Assembly: GCA_947588905.1 (NCBI GenBank)
Contig: CANQBB010000005.1
Span: forward strand, 1 to 50,830
Direction of reading: 5' to 3'
DNA length: 50,830 nt
Origin: an uncultured Clostridia bacterium
GTDB lineage: Bacteria; Bacillota; Clostridia; TANB77; UBA1234
How positions within the stretch are numbered: the stretch's first letter is position 1; each line of letters begins with the position of its first letter. The translations under genes and the position numbers were made by a program. The notes below the pieces were generated by a model. It made no database searches. It was not told the origin of the DNA and saw only the letters and a program-made list of their open reading frames with translations. Positions 18,589-27,245 of this stretch are shown piece by piece.

Positions 18589-19806
18589 TTATCTACCTAG
18601 TTTATATCCATAAGAAAAAATTTCATTAAAAAAATCTCCCAAATTTTTTCTATCAATTTTTTCACTTGCTACCAAATTGATTTCTCCAATCAATTCATTA
18701 TTTAAATAACATTTTTGTATTCCAATTGGTTCTAAATATTCAATAGGCGCTTTTATATTTTCATTTAGAATAATTTCTGTCGTAATATTTTTTTCGTCTC
18801 CTTTATTTAAAAGTGCTGTTAAATCATTTTCTGCTACTATTTCAACTTCATCTAATTTTGCTTTTTCAATTTCTATTTTTGTAACAACATTTCCCTTATT
18901 AACAATAACCTTATTACTAAAATTTGCAAAACCATAATCTAATAATTTTTTTGCATCATCAAATCTCATTTGACTTGTTGGTCCTCGAAGTATAACGGCA
19001 ATTAATTTTAAATCATTTCTTGTAGCAGTTGCAGACAAATTAAATAGTGCTAAAGATGTAGATCCTGTTTTTAGTCCTGTACATCCAGAATAAAACCTAA
19101 CTAATTTATTTGTATTTACTAGTTGAGATTTTCCATCTCTTAAAGTATCCATCCAAATTGTTGTGTAATTATGTATTGATGGATGATTTTTACTTAATTC
19201 TCTACTCATAATTGCTATATCATAAGCAGAAGTTAAATGACCATCTTCATCAATGCCATGACAATTTTTAAATGTTGTATCATTCATTCCAAGTTCTTTT
19301 GCTCTATCATTCATTTTTTGTACAAAAGTTTCTTCAGTTCCAGAAATAAATTCGGACATTGCAACACAACAATCATTTGCACTAACAACACAAATTGCTT
19401 TAAGCATTTCATCAACAGTTAATTCTTCATTTTCATTAAGCCAAATTTGTGATCCTCCCATTTGCCTTGCTCGGGTACTGCAAGGAACTTTATCTGTTAA
19501 TTTAATATCTCCTCTATCTAAAGCTTCCATTACTAGAAGTATAGTCATAACTTTTGTTACACTTGCTGGTCTTAATTTTTCATGTTCATTTTTCGTATAT
19601 AAAATAGTTCCTGTTGCTTCATCCATCAAAATAGCAGATTCAGAATCTAAATCTAATTCAACTTTATTTTGAATTTGACTAAATGTTTCTATAATATTAT
19701 TTGACCAAACAGGAATATTATTTTCATTATCTAAAGTTGCATAACAAAATGAAAAAGTATAAAACAATATGTTAAAGCAAAGAAGTAAATAAATTAGTTT
19801 TTTCAT
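18589..19806 (-). CDS. D-alanyl-D-alanine carboxypeptidase (DacF/PBP5 type)
   Basis: Removes the terminal D-Ala from peptidoglycan stem peptides outside the membrane. 405 residues with a signal peptide (MKKLIYLLLCFNILFYTFS). The three active-site motifs of the S11 family are present: SVTK (Ser82), SAN (about 142-144) and KTG (in GLKTGST near 248). The C-terminal beta domain follows; its end lacks an obvious long amphipathic anchor. The start at 19806 is chosen for AAGGGGTGG 6 nt upstream; the in-frame start 39 nt earlier has none. It is divergent from the DUF362 gene. Confidence 0.92.
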   Translation of the reverse strand: MKKLIYLLLCFNILFYTFSFCYATLDNENNIPVWSNNIIETFSQIQNKVELDLDSESAILMDEATGTILYTKNEHEKLRPASVTKVMTILLVMEALDRGDIKLTDKVPCSTRARQMGGSQIWLNENEELTVDEMLKAICVVSANDCCVAMSEFISGTEETFVQKMNDRAKELGMNDTTFKNCHGIDEDGHLTSAYDIAIMSRELSKNHPSIHNYTTIWMDTLRDGKSQLVNTNKLVRFYSGCTGLKTGSTSLALFNLSATATRNDLKLIAVILRGPTSQMRFDDAKKLLDYGFANFSNKVIVNKGNVVTKIEIEKAKLDEVEIVAENDLTALLNKGDEKNITTEIILNENIKAPIEYLEPIGIQKCYLNNELIGEINLVASEKIDRKNLGDFFNEIFSYGYKLGR

Positions 19807-19911
19807 AAAAATCCACCCCTTAAAAGATATATATGCATGATTCAACTAAAATATATATTTTATTTTTTTATATGTTCTGATAAAATTACTATATCAAAGG
19901 AGGTTTTTATA

Positions 19912-21048
19912 TTGAGTGAAGTGTCAGTTGTAAAATGTAATAGTTATTCTGAAAATGATGTTTCAAAAGCGATGGATGAATTGATAAATTTAATTGGAGA
20001 TTTAGATTTTATTAAACCTAATATGAAAATTGCAATAAAAACAAATTTAGTTACATTTATGAAACCAGAAGAAGCTGCAACAACACATCCTTCTCTTCTT
20101 TGTGATTTAGTTAGTAGACTAACTAAATTAGGAGCAGAAGTTGTTGTTGGCGATAGTCCTGGAGGAATATATAGCTTGCCATATCTTAAAACAGTTTATT
20201 CTGTTACTAAAGTAAATGAAATAGAAAAATATGGCGGAAAATTAAATTATAATTTTAATCAATCTGAAGCTCATTTTGAAAATGCAAAAATTGCAAAAAA
20301 ATTTCCTTATACATCTTATTTAGATGATGCAGATATAATCATCAATTTTTGTAAATTAAAAACACATGGTATGATGGCAATGTCAGCTGCAACTAAAAAT
20401 ATGTTTGGTGTAATACCTGGTACTCAAAAGCCAGAATTTCATTATAGATATCCCGACCATTCAGATTTTGCTAATATGCTAATAGACTTAAATGAATATT
20501 TTAAACCTACTCTTTGTTTTGTAGATGCAATTACTGGAATGGAAGGAAATGGACCAACAGCAGGTAAACCTCGTCATATTGGCTTAATATTAGCTTCAAA
20601 AAATCCCTATAAATTAGATTTAGCTTGTAGTAAAATAATTGGATTAACAAAAGAAGACGTTCCTACTCTAGAAGAAGCATATAAAAGAAATTTAATACCT
20701 GCTACAAGTGAAGAACTAGATTGTAATATGAATTTAAATGAACTTACTATTAAAGATTATGATATTATTAAGCATACACATGCTTTAGGATTTGAAGATA
20801 CAAGTAAATTGGTTGGAAAAATAATGACAAAAGCATTACGTTCTACTCCAAAATTAAATAAAGCAGATTGTGTTGGTTGTGGTAAATGTGCAGAAATCTG
20901 TCCAGCTAAAGCAATAACTATTAAAGATAAAAAAGCAAAAATAGATAAAAAGAAATGTATTACATGTTTTTGTTGTCAAGAATTTTGTCCTAAAGGTGCA
21001 ATGAAAGTGCATAGACCAATAATTGCAAAAATTGCTGGAAAAATATAG
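19912..21048 (+). CDS. DUF362 protein with two 4Fe-4S clusters
   Basis: 378 residues. The start is TTG at 19912, 8 nt after a perfect AAAGGAGG; in-frame ATGs further upstream lack a site. The DUF362 domain covers about 1-290 (KTNLVTF, GDSPGG, NFCKLKTHGM). A C-terminal ferredoxin domain has CVGCGKCAEICP and CITCFCCQEFCP, eight cysteines for two 4Fe-4S clusters. Such proteins are common in anaerobes and are thought to take part in electron transfer, but the reaction is unknown. A GC-rich terminator follows. Confidence 0.85.
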   Translation: MSEVSVVKCNSYSENDVSKAMDELINLIGDLDFIKPNMKIAIKTNLVTFMKPEEAATTHPSLLCDLVSRLTKLGAEVVVGDSPGGIYSLPYLKTVYSVTKVNEIEKYGGKLNYNFNQSEAHFENAKIAKKFPYTSYLDDADIIINFCKLKTHGMMAMSAATKNMFGVIPGTQKPEFHYRYPDHSDFANMLIDLNEYFKPTLCFVDAITGMEGNGPTAGKPRHIGLILASKNPYKLDLACSKIIGLTKEDVPTLEEAYKRNLIPATSEELDCNMNLNELTIKDYDIIKHTHALGFEDTSKLVGKIMTKALRSTPKLNKADCVGCGKCAEICPAKAITIKDKKAKIDKKKCITCFCCQEFCPKGAMKVHRPIIAKIAGKI

Positions 21049-21063
21049 AAATTACATAAAAAG

Positions 21064-21085
21064 AGCTCCCTTGCGGGAGCTTTTT
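21064..21085. terminator. Terminator, shared by two convergent genes
   Basis: A 7-bp GC-rich stem, AGCTCCC/GGGAGCT, with loop TTGC, followed by TTTTT on the + strand; on the minus strand TCTTTTT follows. It ends the DUF362 gene and, on the other strand, lies directly after the stop of the gene at 21087. Confidence 0.85.
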
Positions 21086-21086
21086 G

Positions 21087-21431
21087 TTACCAATGTTGGA
21101 GAACTACCTCCAAGAGACGGTCAAGTTCATCCTGCGACAGCCAGTAGCAGCCGTCATGATGTTGCCACTTGCTCGTCCGGACGGCATATCCGCCCTTGAG
21201 CACCTCGAACACCTTTTCAGAGGTTTCGAGGTCTTCGGTGAAACGCAGTTCCACCGAATAATTTCTGCCATTCTCGGCAAGAGCCGAGTTGAGATATTCG
21301 TCGGCCGAATAGCCGTTGAAATACCTCATACCACTGCTGGTGTACTCCATACGCAGGTCCTCTTCCGCGGATGCACAGTTGAGAAGCAGGATGCTGACGA
21401 TGGTAAGAATCAGTGCGAGAAACTTCTTCAT
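21087..21431 (-). CDS. Small exported protein of foreign (GC-rich) composition
   Basis: 114 residues, function not recognised. The signal sequence MKKFLALILTIVSILLLNCA could be cleaved as a lipoprotein (LLNC) or after ASA. The mature part is short and acidic with two Trp near the end. Base use is unlike the rest of the window: many GCC, CTG, GAG, CGT codons and one CGG (21177-21179) read as a normal codon. The start follows AAAGGGG. It has its own consensus promoter at 21580-21608. A 129-residue ORF on the other strand has no ribosome binding site or signal and is judged a shadow. Likely recently acquired; a chimeric contig piece cannot be excluded. Confidence 0.65.
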   Translation of the reverse strand: MKKFLALILTIVSILLLNCASAEEDLRMEYTSSGMRYFNGYSADEYLNSALAENGRNYSVELRFTEDLETSEKVFEVLKGGYAVRTSKWQHHDGCYWLSQDELDRLLEVVLQHW

Positions 21432-21579
21432 GAACTTTCCCCTTTCTTTCATCCTATATTCCCTCACTGGTAACTCGACTTCTACACTCACAATAAAGCA
21501 AGTGTTTGTGAAAATATGATTGTAGGTCCAGTGTGCCCATCAACCAATTTACACAAAATTTCATAGAAATCTTATATAT

Positions 21580-21608
21580 ATTATACTATTGTTTACATAT
21601 TATGTCAA
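21580..21608 (-). promoter_or_regulatory. Perfect sigma-A promoter of the GC-rich gene
   Basis: On the minus strand TTGACA (21603-21608), 17 nt, TATAAT (21580-21585): full consensus. The leader to the start at 21431 is about 140 nt and changes from AT-rich to GC-rich near 21490. No riboswitch was recognised in it. Confidence 0.8.
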
Positions 21609-21674
21609 TTGCATGTGGCTCAGGTTTATTACAGAAGTTTTTTTATATTTTAAGTAATTAGCCTCTTTCTTAAA

Positions 21675-22991
21675 TTATTTTATCTTTCCCCCTCCATTTG
21701 CTATTACTTCTCTTAATTTATTAAGAGTATCTATGCTTAAATCTTTAGGACCAATTAAAATATCATTATCTCCATCTACCGTATTCATTTTAAGGATTGC
21801 ATAGTCTTTATATCTCCAAATATTACTTCCACCATCTTTATAAGTAAGTTTTTCATTTAATCCTTCTTCATTATCTTTATTGGCTTTTGCAAGTAAACCA
21901 TTGGCTGTAATTTTACCTGATTCTAAAGCACTATTAAAATCATATATTTCTTTTCCAATTTTTACATCCACTTTTCCAAAACCTGTTATATAAAGTGATC
22001 TATCTGATTCAAATGGATCAATAGCATTTAACCCTCTACGACTACTAAAAATATTTTCAGACTTTTCAACTAATATTTCAAAATCTGAATATCCATTAAA
22101 TTCTATAGTAGCATTATCTATTTGTGCAGGATATGTTTCCTTAATATCTCCTGTATATTTTATTAGAACTTTTCTTCCTTCTCCGTGTATATAATCTCTT
22201 TTAACGTCTTTAATTGGAATAATAATTCTATCAGCAGACTTTCTTTCGTATTCATCATCATTAGGTTCAACAATTATATAATTATCTTTTTCTTCAACTA
22301 TCGTTCCTATAAAAGAGTGAAGCTCTTCACCACATACTATAGATGATTCATACTCTTTATATGAGCATATATATATTTCATCTTCTATTTTTAATGGCTT
22401 AGATTGCCAAGCCTCTACACTTGAAGATTTCTTAACTAAATATATCATATGCCAATCACTATCATTTTCAATCTTATCTATAAAGTTATATTCTGCTATA
22501 TTATATGTTTTTTCTACAATCTCTGTTGAAAGGCCAAAATTGTCCCTTGTACTATCTTCTCTTACTTCAAGCATATTACCATCATAATTATATTCTGTAA
22601 TTATTGGATCTCCTTCAATAGTATAAGTTACAATTCGCATACTATCTTTTTTACTATTACTAAAGTTATCTTTAAAATTTCTAAATATTTGATCATTTTT
22701 CATTATTCCGTCATGACTAATAACTATATCTCCATTTTCTATAGCCATTTCCCTCGTATAATCTTTAGGTAATTCTTCAAGAGGAGTTTTAGATTTTCCA
22801 ACTTCATTTTCTCCACTTGATAAATATTTTATTGAGCTATCATCTATTGGAGGTGCATAATCATATCCCCATGTGCTAAATACTACAGGTAAATTATTAT
22901 CCATTCGATTCATATCAACAGCATACATTATGCCTAAACCTAATATAATAACCAATACTATTACTAAAATAATTATTACTGTCTTTTTCAT
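21675..22991 (-). CDS. Membrane-anchored DUF4362-like protein
   Basis: 438 residues with an N-terminal TM helix (TVIIILVIVLVIILGLGIMY). Residues about 83-160 match DUF4362: NGDIVISHDGIMKNDQIF, then MRIVTYTIEGDPIITEYNY and a following RDNFG. The middle (GTIVEEKDNYIIVEPNDDE, about 225-270) resembles the DUF3221 type of small beta domain. The C-terminal part is not recognised. It probably faces outward. The start follows AAGGAGT. It is a single gene. Confidence 0.65.
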   Translation of the reverse strand: MKKTVIIILVIVLVIILGLGIMYAVDMNRMDNNLPVVFSTWGYDYAPPIDDSSIKYLSSGENEVGKSKTPLEELPKDYTREMAIENGDIVISHDGIMKNDQIFRNFKDNFSNSKKDSMRIVTYTIEGDPIITEYNYDGNMLEVREDSTRDNFGLSTEIVEKTYNIAEYNFIDKIENDSDWHMIYLVKKSSSVEAWQSKPLKIEDEIYICSYKEYESSIVCGEELHSFIGTIVEEKDNYIIVEPNDDEYERKSADRIIIPIKDVKRDYIHGEGRKVLIKYTGDIKETYPAQIDNATIEFNGYSDFEILVEKSENIFSSRRGLNAIDPFESDRSLYITGFGKVDVKIGKEIYDFNSALESGKITANGLLAKANKDNEEGLNEKLTYKDGGSNIWRYKDYAILKMNTVDGDNDILIGPKDLSIDTLNKLREVIANGGGKIK

Positions 22992-23060
22992 ATAATCACT
23001 CCTTATATATAACTATAAGTTTGACAATTGAATAAACAGAAAAGTCTCAATTTTTTTAAA

Positions 23061-23614
23061 TTATTTTTTCTTTACAGAGAATCCGAACTTACCAATCTTT
23101 TTACCTAATTCAAAATATTCTCCATGAGAATAACAAATTGGATTAGATTTTTCAAAGCAAAATCTACCATTTTCATCTAAATATTTTTCATCAATATCTA
23201 CTGCAACTACTTCTGCAATAAACATATGATGTGAGCCTAATTCTTTTATTTCTTTTACTTTACATTCTATATTAACAGGTGCTTCTTTAATAAGCGGAGC
23301 TTTTAAATTAGAAGCTTTTTCTTTAGTAAGTTTTAATTCTTCAAATTTATTTACATCACGTCCACTTTTCACACCAGCCCAATCAGTAGCATATGCTAAA
23401 TCACTTGTAGTAAGATTTATTACAAATTCCCCTGTACTTTTTATAATATTATATGAATATCTTTCAGGTCTAATAGATATATATGTCATTGCGTACATAT
23501 TGTTCCTGTCCATGCGACTGTTATTATATTAGAATTTTCCATGTCTCCAAGACTAACCATAACTGCAGGTAAAGGATAAATCATTGTTCCTGCTTTCCAT
23601 ACTTGCTTACTCAT
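23061..23614 (-). pseudogene. Flavin reductase-like protein, frameshifted near the N-terminus
   Basis: The first frame from ATG 23614 (with AAAGGAA upstream) encodes MSKQVWKAGTMIYPLPAVMV to TVAWTGTICTQ and then stops. The second frame carries on from about 23498 with MTYISIRPERYSYNIIKS and the rest of a flavin reductase (FMN-binding split-barrel) protein. Relatives have about two more residues, of the type NPP, between ICT and MTYIS. About 7 nt therefore seem lost, which is a real frame break. Unlike the other interrupted genes, no CGG lies at the junction. The domain binds FMN and reduces flavins or serves as an electron carrier. Either a pseudogene or an assembly error. Confidence 0.7.
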
Positions 23615-23677
23615 AATCTTCATTCCTTTCTTTATTTTATTATCTTATCAAATAATAAAATTTTTATCAAATAATTG

Positions 23678-23706
23678 TTTACAATTTGAATTATATATTG
23701 TAGAAT
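23678..23706 (+). promoter_or_regulatory. Promoter of the UPF0316-like gene
   Basis: TTTACA (23678-23683), a 17-nt spacer, TAGAAT (23701-23706). The leader of about 70 nt includes a small TTGTCT-GAA-AGACAA hairpin. Confidence 0.55.
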
Positions 23707-23783
23707 TAGATACTGGTTGTCTGAAAGACAAATTATTAATTTATATAGTCAAAAAAATATTTAACAAATTTAGGAGGGGTTTT

Positions 23784-24314
23784 ATGACTATTTTTTTATT
23801 GTGCCTTAAAGTTTATATAGGTAAAGTTCTTGAAGTATCTATCTCTTGCTTTAGAACAGTTTTAATGGTAAAAGGAAAGGCATTATTAACTGCAGCTCTT
23901 GCGGTTATTGAAGGTTTAATTTGGTTTTTAGTTATAAGAGAAGCTCTTGTATTTGAAGCCGTTACAATCTATGTATTGATATTTATTGCTTTGTCTTATG
24001 CATTAGGATATGCAACAGGAAACTTCATAGGTTGTATAGTAGCTAGTAAATTTACTGGAGGAATGGTTCAAGCACAAGTTGTAACATCTTCTAAAAATGA
24101 TGCTATGATAAAAGAACTTCAAGATAAAGGCTATGCCCTAACAATATTAACAAGTAATGCAACTGCATTTTCTGGAGAAAAATATATGATTTTTTCAGAA
24201 ATAAAGCAAGCCAAATTAGATGATTTTAAATCTTTAATTCAAAAGTTAGATGAAAAAGCTTTCGTAATGGTAAATGAAACAAAATATGTATTTAATGGAT
24301 ATATTAAAAAATAA
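23784..24314 (+). CDS. UPF0316/DUF2179-type membrane protein
   Basis: 176 residues. Three TM helices fill residues about 1-95 (starting TIFLLCLKVYIGKVLEVSIS, then a GLIWFLVIREAL segment and ALGYATGNFIGC). A small C-terminal cytosolic domain (about 100-176) of DUF2179 type follows. These proteins are widespread in Firmicutes and of unknown function; the C-terminal domain may bind a small ligand. The start follows AGGAGGGG. It has its own promoter and terminator. Confidence 0.75.
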   Translation: MTIFLLCLKVYIGKVLEVSISCFRTVLMVKGKALLTAALAVIEGLIWFLVIREALVFEAVTIYVLIFIALSYALGYATGNFIGCIVASKFTGGMVQAQVVTSSKNDAMIKELQDKGYALTILTSNATAFSGEKYMIFSEIKQAKLDDFKSLIQKLDEKAFVMVNETKYVFNGYIKK

Positions 24315-24317
24315 ATT

Positions 24318-24350
24318 AAAAAGGAGTTGTAAATTATACAGCTCCTTTTT
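24318..24350. terminator. Bidirectional terminator
   Basis: Stem AAAAAGGAG/CTCCTTTTT with an inner TGTA/TACA pairing. Its T run serves the + strand gene; read from the other strand it follows the gltX stop at 24356. Confidence 0.8.
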
Positions 24351-24355
24351 ACATT

Positions 24356-25993
24356 TTACTTTTTTAAATATTTCTCTATTCTATTTATTATTCTATCTTT
24401 TCTTAATAATTTTAAAATATCATATAAATTTGGAGATTGATGTTTTGTTGTAACAATATATCTAAGCATTTCACAAATCATTCCTGTATGACCTTTAAAT
24501 TCATCTGGAGAAACTTTATATTCTTTCATTGGAACATAGTTATATTTTCTTCCAAATTCAGTAACTTTTTCAAACCATTCTTGTTGTGTATCATTTTCAT
24601 TATAATAATTATTCATATAGTCGAGTAGTATTTCTGCGTTTGAATCTTTCTCGTCTTCCCATTTATAAGTGAATAATTCATCAAACATATACCACATTTC
24701 TTTTTTTACATCACTGTAATAAGCTATATCTTTTCTAGGTTTCTTTTGTTCTCTTTCAATATTTAAAAATCCTATTGAATATTCTGGATTACGAGTAAAT
24801 AATTTTTCAAATTCTGCATCAAATACTTTTAAATAATTTGCAACATCTTTATATAAATCTTCTGCCTTTAATGTACTAATATATTCTTTGCAAATAAAGT
24901 TAAGCTTGTCCAAGTCAAATAAAGATGGACTCTTTGACATTTTAGAAAATTCAAATTTATATTCTGATATATCAGCTTTAGGATTAGCTGCATGCCATAC
25001 TTCAAATCCACTATTAGCTATTGTTGCTAAATATAATCTAACTGCTTCATAAGGTATTCCAAGTTCGTAGTAGTAACTCATTGCTGCTTCAGGATCTTTT
25101 CTTTTACTTAACTTTCTTGTTTTTCCATCTTCAACTTTTGAAAGTGGTGATATATGAGCATATTTAGGAACTTCAAATCCAAACATTTGAAACAATTGAT
25201 AATGTAAAGGAAATGATGCAATCCATTCATCTGCTCTAATTACATGAGTAGTGCCCATTAAATAATCATCTACTAAATGTGCAAAATGATATGTTGGTAA
25301 TCCATCTGATTTGTTAATTACTATATCAACATCATTTTCTGGGAAAGCCAAATCTCCTCTAATTTCATCATGACATATAATTTTTTTATTATAATTTCCA
25401 TTTGACTTCAGTCTAATAATATATGGTTCTCCATTTTTAATTCTTTCAGCTCTTTGTTCATTACTTAAATTTCTACAAGTTGCCCATGGCCCATAATATC
25501 CTATTCTTGCTTTTGTCTTTTCTTGCTTTTGCCTCATTGTCTCTAGTTCTTCATTATTACAAAAACATGGATATGCTAGTCCTTGTTCAAGTAAATGTTT
25601 TACAAACACTTGATATATCTCTTTTCTTTGACTTTGAATATAAGGTCCATAATTGCCTATTGAATCACCTTCATCATTGATTGGTCCTTCATCAAAAGTA
25701 ACATTATATTCTTTTAATCCATTGATTATTGTAGATATACCATTATCCACAGTACGTTTTGTATCTGTATCTTCAATTCTTAAAAATAAAACACCATTAC
25801 TTTGTGTGGCAAAAGTTCTAGCAACAAAGCAAGCAAACAAAGCTCCAACATGTACAAATCCTGTTGGACTAGGTGCATATCTTGTAACAATAGCTCCTTC
25901 TGGTAAATTTCTCTTTGGATATTCCTTTCTTAAATCTTCAATCGTCTTTGTTATATTAGGAAATATTAAATCAGCTAATTCTTTATTTGTCAT
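24356..25993 (-). CDS. gltX: Glutamate-tRNA ligase
   Basis: Charges tRNA-Glu (and perhaps tRNA-Gln) with glutamate. 545 residues. HIGH-type motif: YAPSPTGFVHVGALF; KMSKS-type motif: KLSKRKDPEAA near 290. The class I core has RIEDTD and the DEWIASFPLHYQLFQ region. The C-terminal anticodon part is longer and less typical than in classical GltX (about 490 residues), as in a subgroup seen in Clostridia. The start at 25993 (MTNKELAD) is preferred because AAAGG lies 9 nt upstream; the ATG three codons earlier is too close. It is the third gene of an argS, pyrophosphorylase, gltX operon. Confidence 0.9.
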   Translation of the reverse strand: MTNKELADLIFPNITKTIEDLRKEYPKRNLPEGAIVTRYAPSPTGFVHVGALFACFVARTFATQSNGVLFLRIEDTDTKRTVDNGISTIINGLKEYNVTFDEGPINDEGDSIGNYGPYIQSQRKEIYQVFVKHLLEQGLAYPCFCNNEELETMRQKQEKTKARIGYYGPWATCRNLSNEQRAERIKNGEPYIIRLKSNGNYNKKIICHDEIRGDLAFPENDVDIVINKSDGLPTYHFAHLVDDYLMGTTHVIRADEWIASFPLHYQLFQMFGFEVPKYAHISPLSKVEDGKTRKLSKRKDPEAAMSYYYELGIPYEAVRLYLATIANSGFEVWHAANPKADISEYKFEFSKMSKSPSLFDLDKLNFICKEYISTLKAEDLYKDVANYLKVFDAEFEKLFTRNPEYSIGFLNIEREQKKPRKDIAYYSDVKKEMWYMFDELFTYKWEDEKDSNAEILLDYMNNYYNENDTQQEWFEKVTEFGRKYNYVPMKEYKVSPDEFKGHTGMICEMLRYIVTTKHQSPNLYDILKLLRKDRIINRIEKYLKK

Positions 25994-26011
25994 TTTTTTC
26001 ATCCTTTCAAA

Positions 26012-27226
26012 TTAAATTCCATAAAATTTTTTATATAATTCAACTGCTGTTTCTGGACTTTCGTCTCCTTCTTTATTCTTTATCGGAGCAAATTCTTCGT
26101 CTTTTTTAACTCTATAAATTAAAACATCATTTGCCTTTTCAAAAGAGTCAAATATAAATGCCTCAAATTTATATGTATTGCTAAAATCATATTCTCCACT
26201 ATTTTCTAGTATACTGTTCTTTTTACATGCAGCATGCATTGGAAGTTTTTCAGTAGAAATTCTTTCTAGCAAATCTATGTCAAAATAGTTACAGCCAAAA
26301 TGTGCATCACCATATAATAATTCATTATTTTCATTTCTTGCTTCAATAAGTTCTTTAGGTGTTTCAATATATTCAATAACTTGGGGTTTTCCGTTTTTCT
26401 TACAAAATACTCCCCATTTGCCTTGTGGTGTTGGTTTCATAAAAGATTTAGATGCAAGATCTTTTTGCTCGTCTACCATCAAACCTAAGATAGTTGAATC
26501 AATCATATTTATAAGTATATTATCAACATTACCGACTGCAAGATATTTTATATTATTATTTTTCATATGCTCGATAATGTTTTCATTTTTTAATGCTCTA
26601 AATATTCCACCATTTCCATCTGGTGCCATAAAAATATTAGCTTTATCCCTTAAAGCAATTTTTCCTCTTATATCTAATAATGGAAGTTCTCCTTGATTAA
26701 AAAATATTATATGATTTTTATCATAACCAAAATAATTATTTTGCTCAAAAAATCCAACTGTTTCATTATGATTTTGGTTACTTGTCATTATATACCAATA
26801 TATGCACACATTATATTTATCATATGCCTCTTGCAATTTCTTTACTATTGTTTCAAATATAGATGTTGGTTTATCTAAATCAAGTATATAGCATCCTTTT
26901 GGTCCATCAAATCCCAACCTAGTTCCTTGTCCACCGGCCATAGAACAAACAGCAAGTTTTCCAGTTTTAATATATTCTTCACCTATTCTATCATATTTTT
27001 CAGTATCAATTTTTTCTTTGCTTATTACTTGTATTGGAGCTATGTCATTATCTATTATACTAATATCATCTTTATTTTCATACAAACTTTTTTCATATTC
27101 AAAATCTATTTTAGAAATTTGATTAAGCAAATTTTCTTTTTGATGTTCATCTAGCTCATTATAAAATTTTAGCAAATGCTCTTGATTATACTTTTCAAGC
27201 AGATGTAAAGTTTCATCATATGTCAT
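26012..27226 (-). CDS. UDPGP-family UTP:sugar-1-phosphate uridylyltransferase
   Basis: Makes UDP-sugars (UDP-GlcNAc or UDP-Glc) from UTP and the sugar 1-phosphate. 404 residues. Nucleotide-binding motif AGGQGTRLGFDGPKG near residue 90; further family blocks are MTSNQNHNETVGFF, FMAPDGNGGI and AVGNVDNILI. The sequence is of the eukaryote-like UDPGP type rather than GlmU or GalU. The start at 27226 (MTYDETL) follows AGGAGGA. It lies between argS and gltX, spaced 19 and 18 nt. Which sugar it uses cannot be read from the sequence. Confidence 0.85.
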   Translation of the reverse strand: MTYDETLHLLEKYNQEHLLKFYNELDEHQKENLLNQISKIDFEYEKSLYENKDDISIIDNDIAPIQVISKEKIDTEKYDRIGEEYIKTGKLAVCSMAGGQGTRLGFDGPKGCYILDLDKPTSIFETIVKKLQEAYDKYNVCIYWYIMTSNQNHNETVGFFEQNNYFGYDKNHIIFFNQGELPLLDIRGKIALRDKANIFMAPDGNGGIFRALKNENIIEHMKNNNIKYLAVGNVDNILINMIDSTILGLMVDEQKDLASKSFMKPTPQGKWGVFCKKNGKPQVIEYIETPKELIEARNENNELLYGDAHFGCNYFDIDLLERISTEKLPMHAACKKNSILENSGEYDFSNTYKFEAFIFDSFEKANDVLIYRVKKDEEFAPIKNKEGDESPETAVELYKKFYGI

Positions 27227-27245
27227 AGTACATCCTCCTATAAAA

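Noticed and set aside
21084..21473. 129-residue ORF on the + strand in the GC-rich island
   Set aside because: No ribosome binding site or signal; the minus-strand ORF has a promoter, ribosome binding site and signal peptide.
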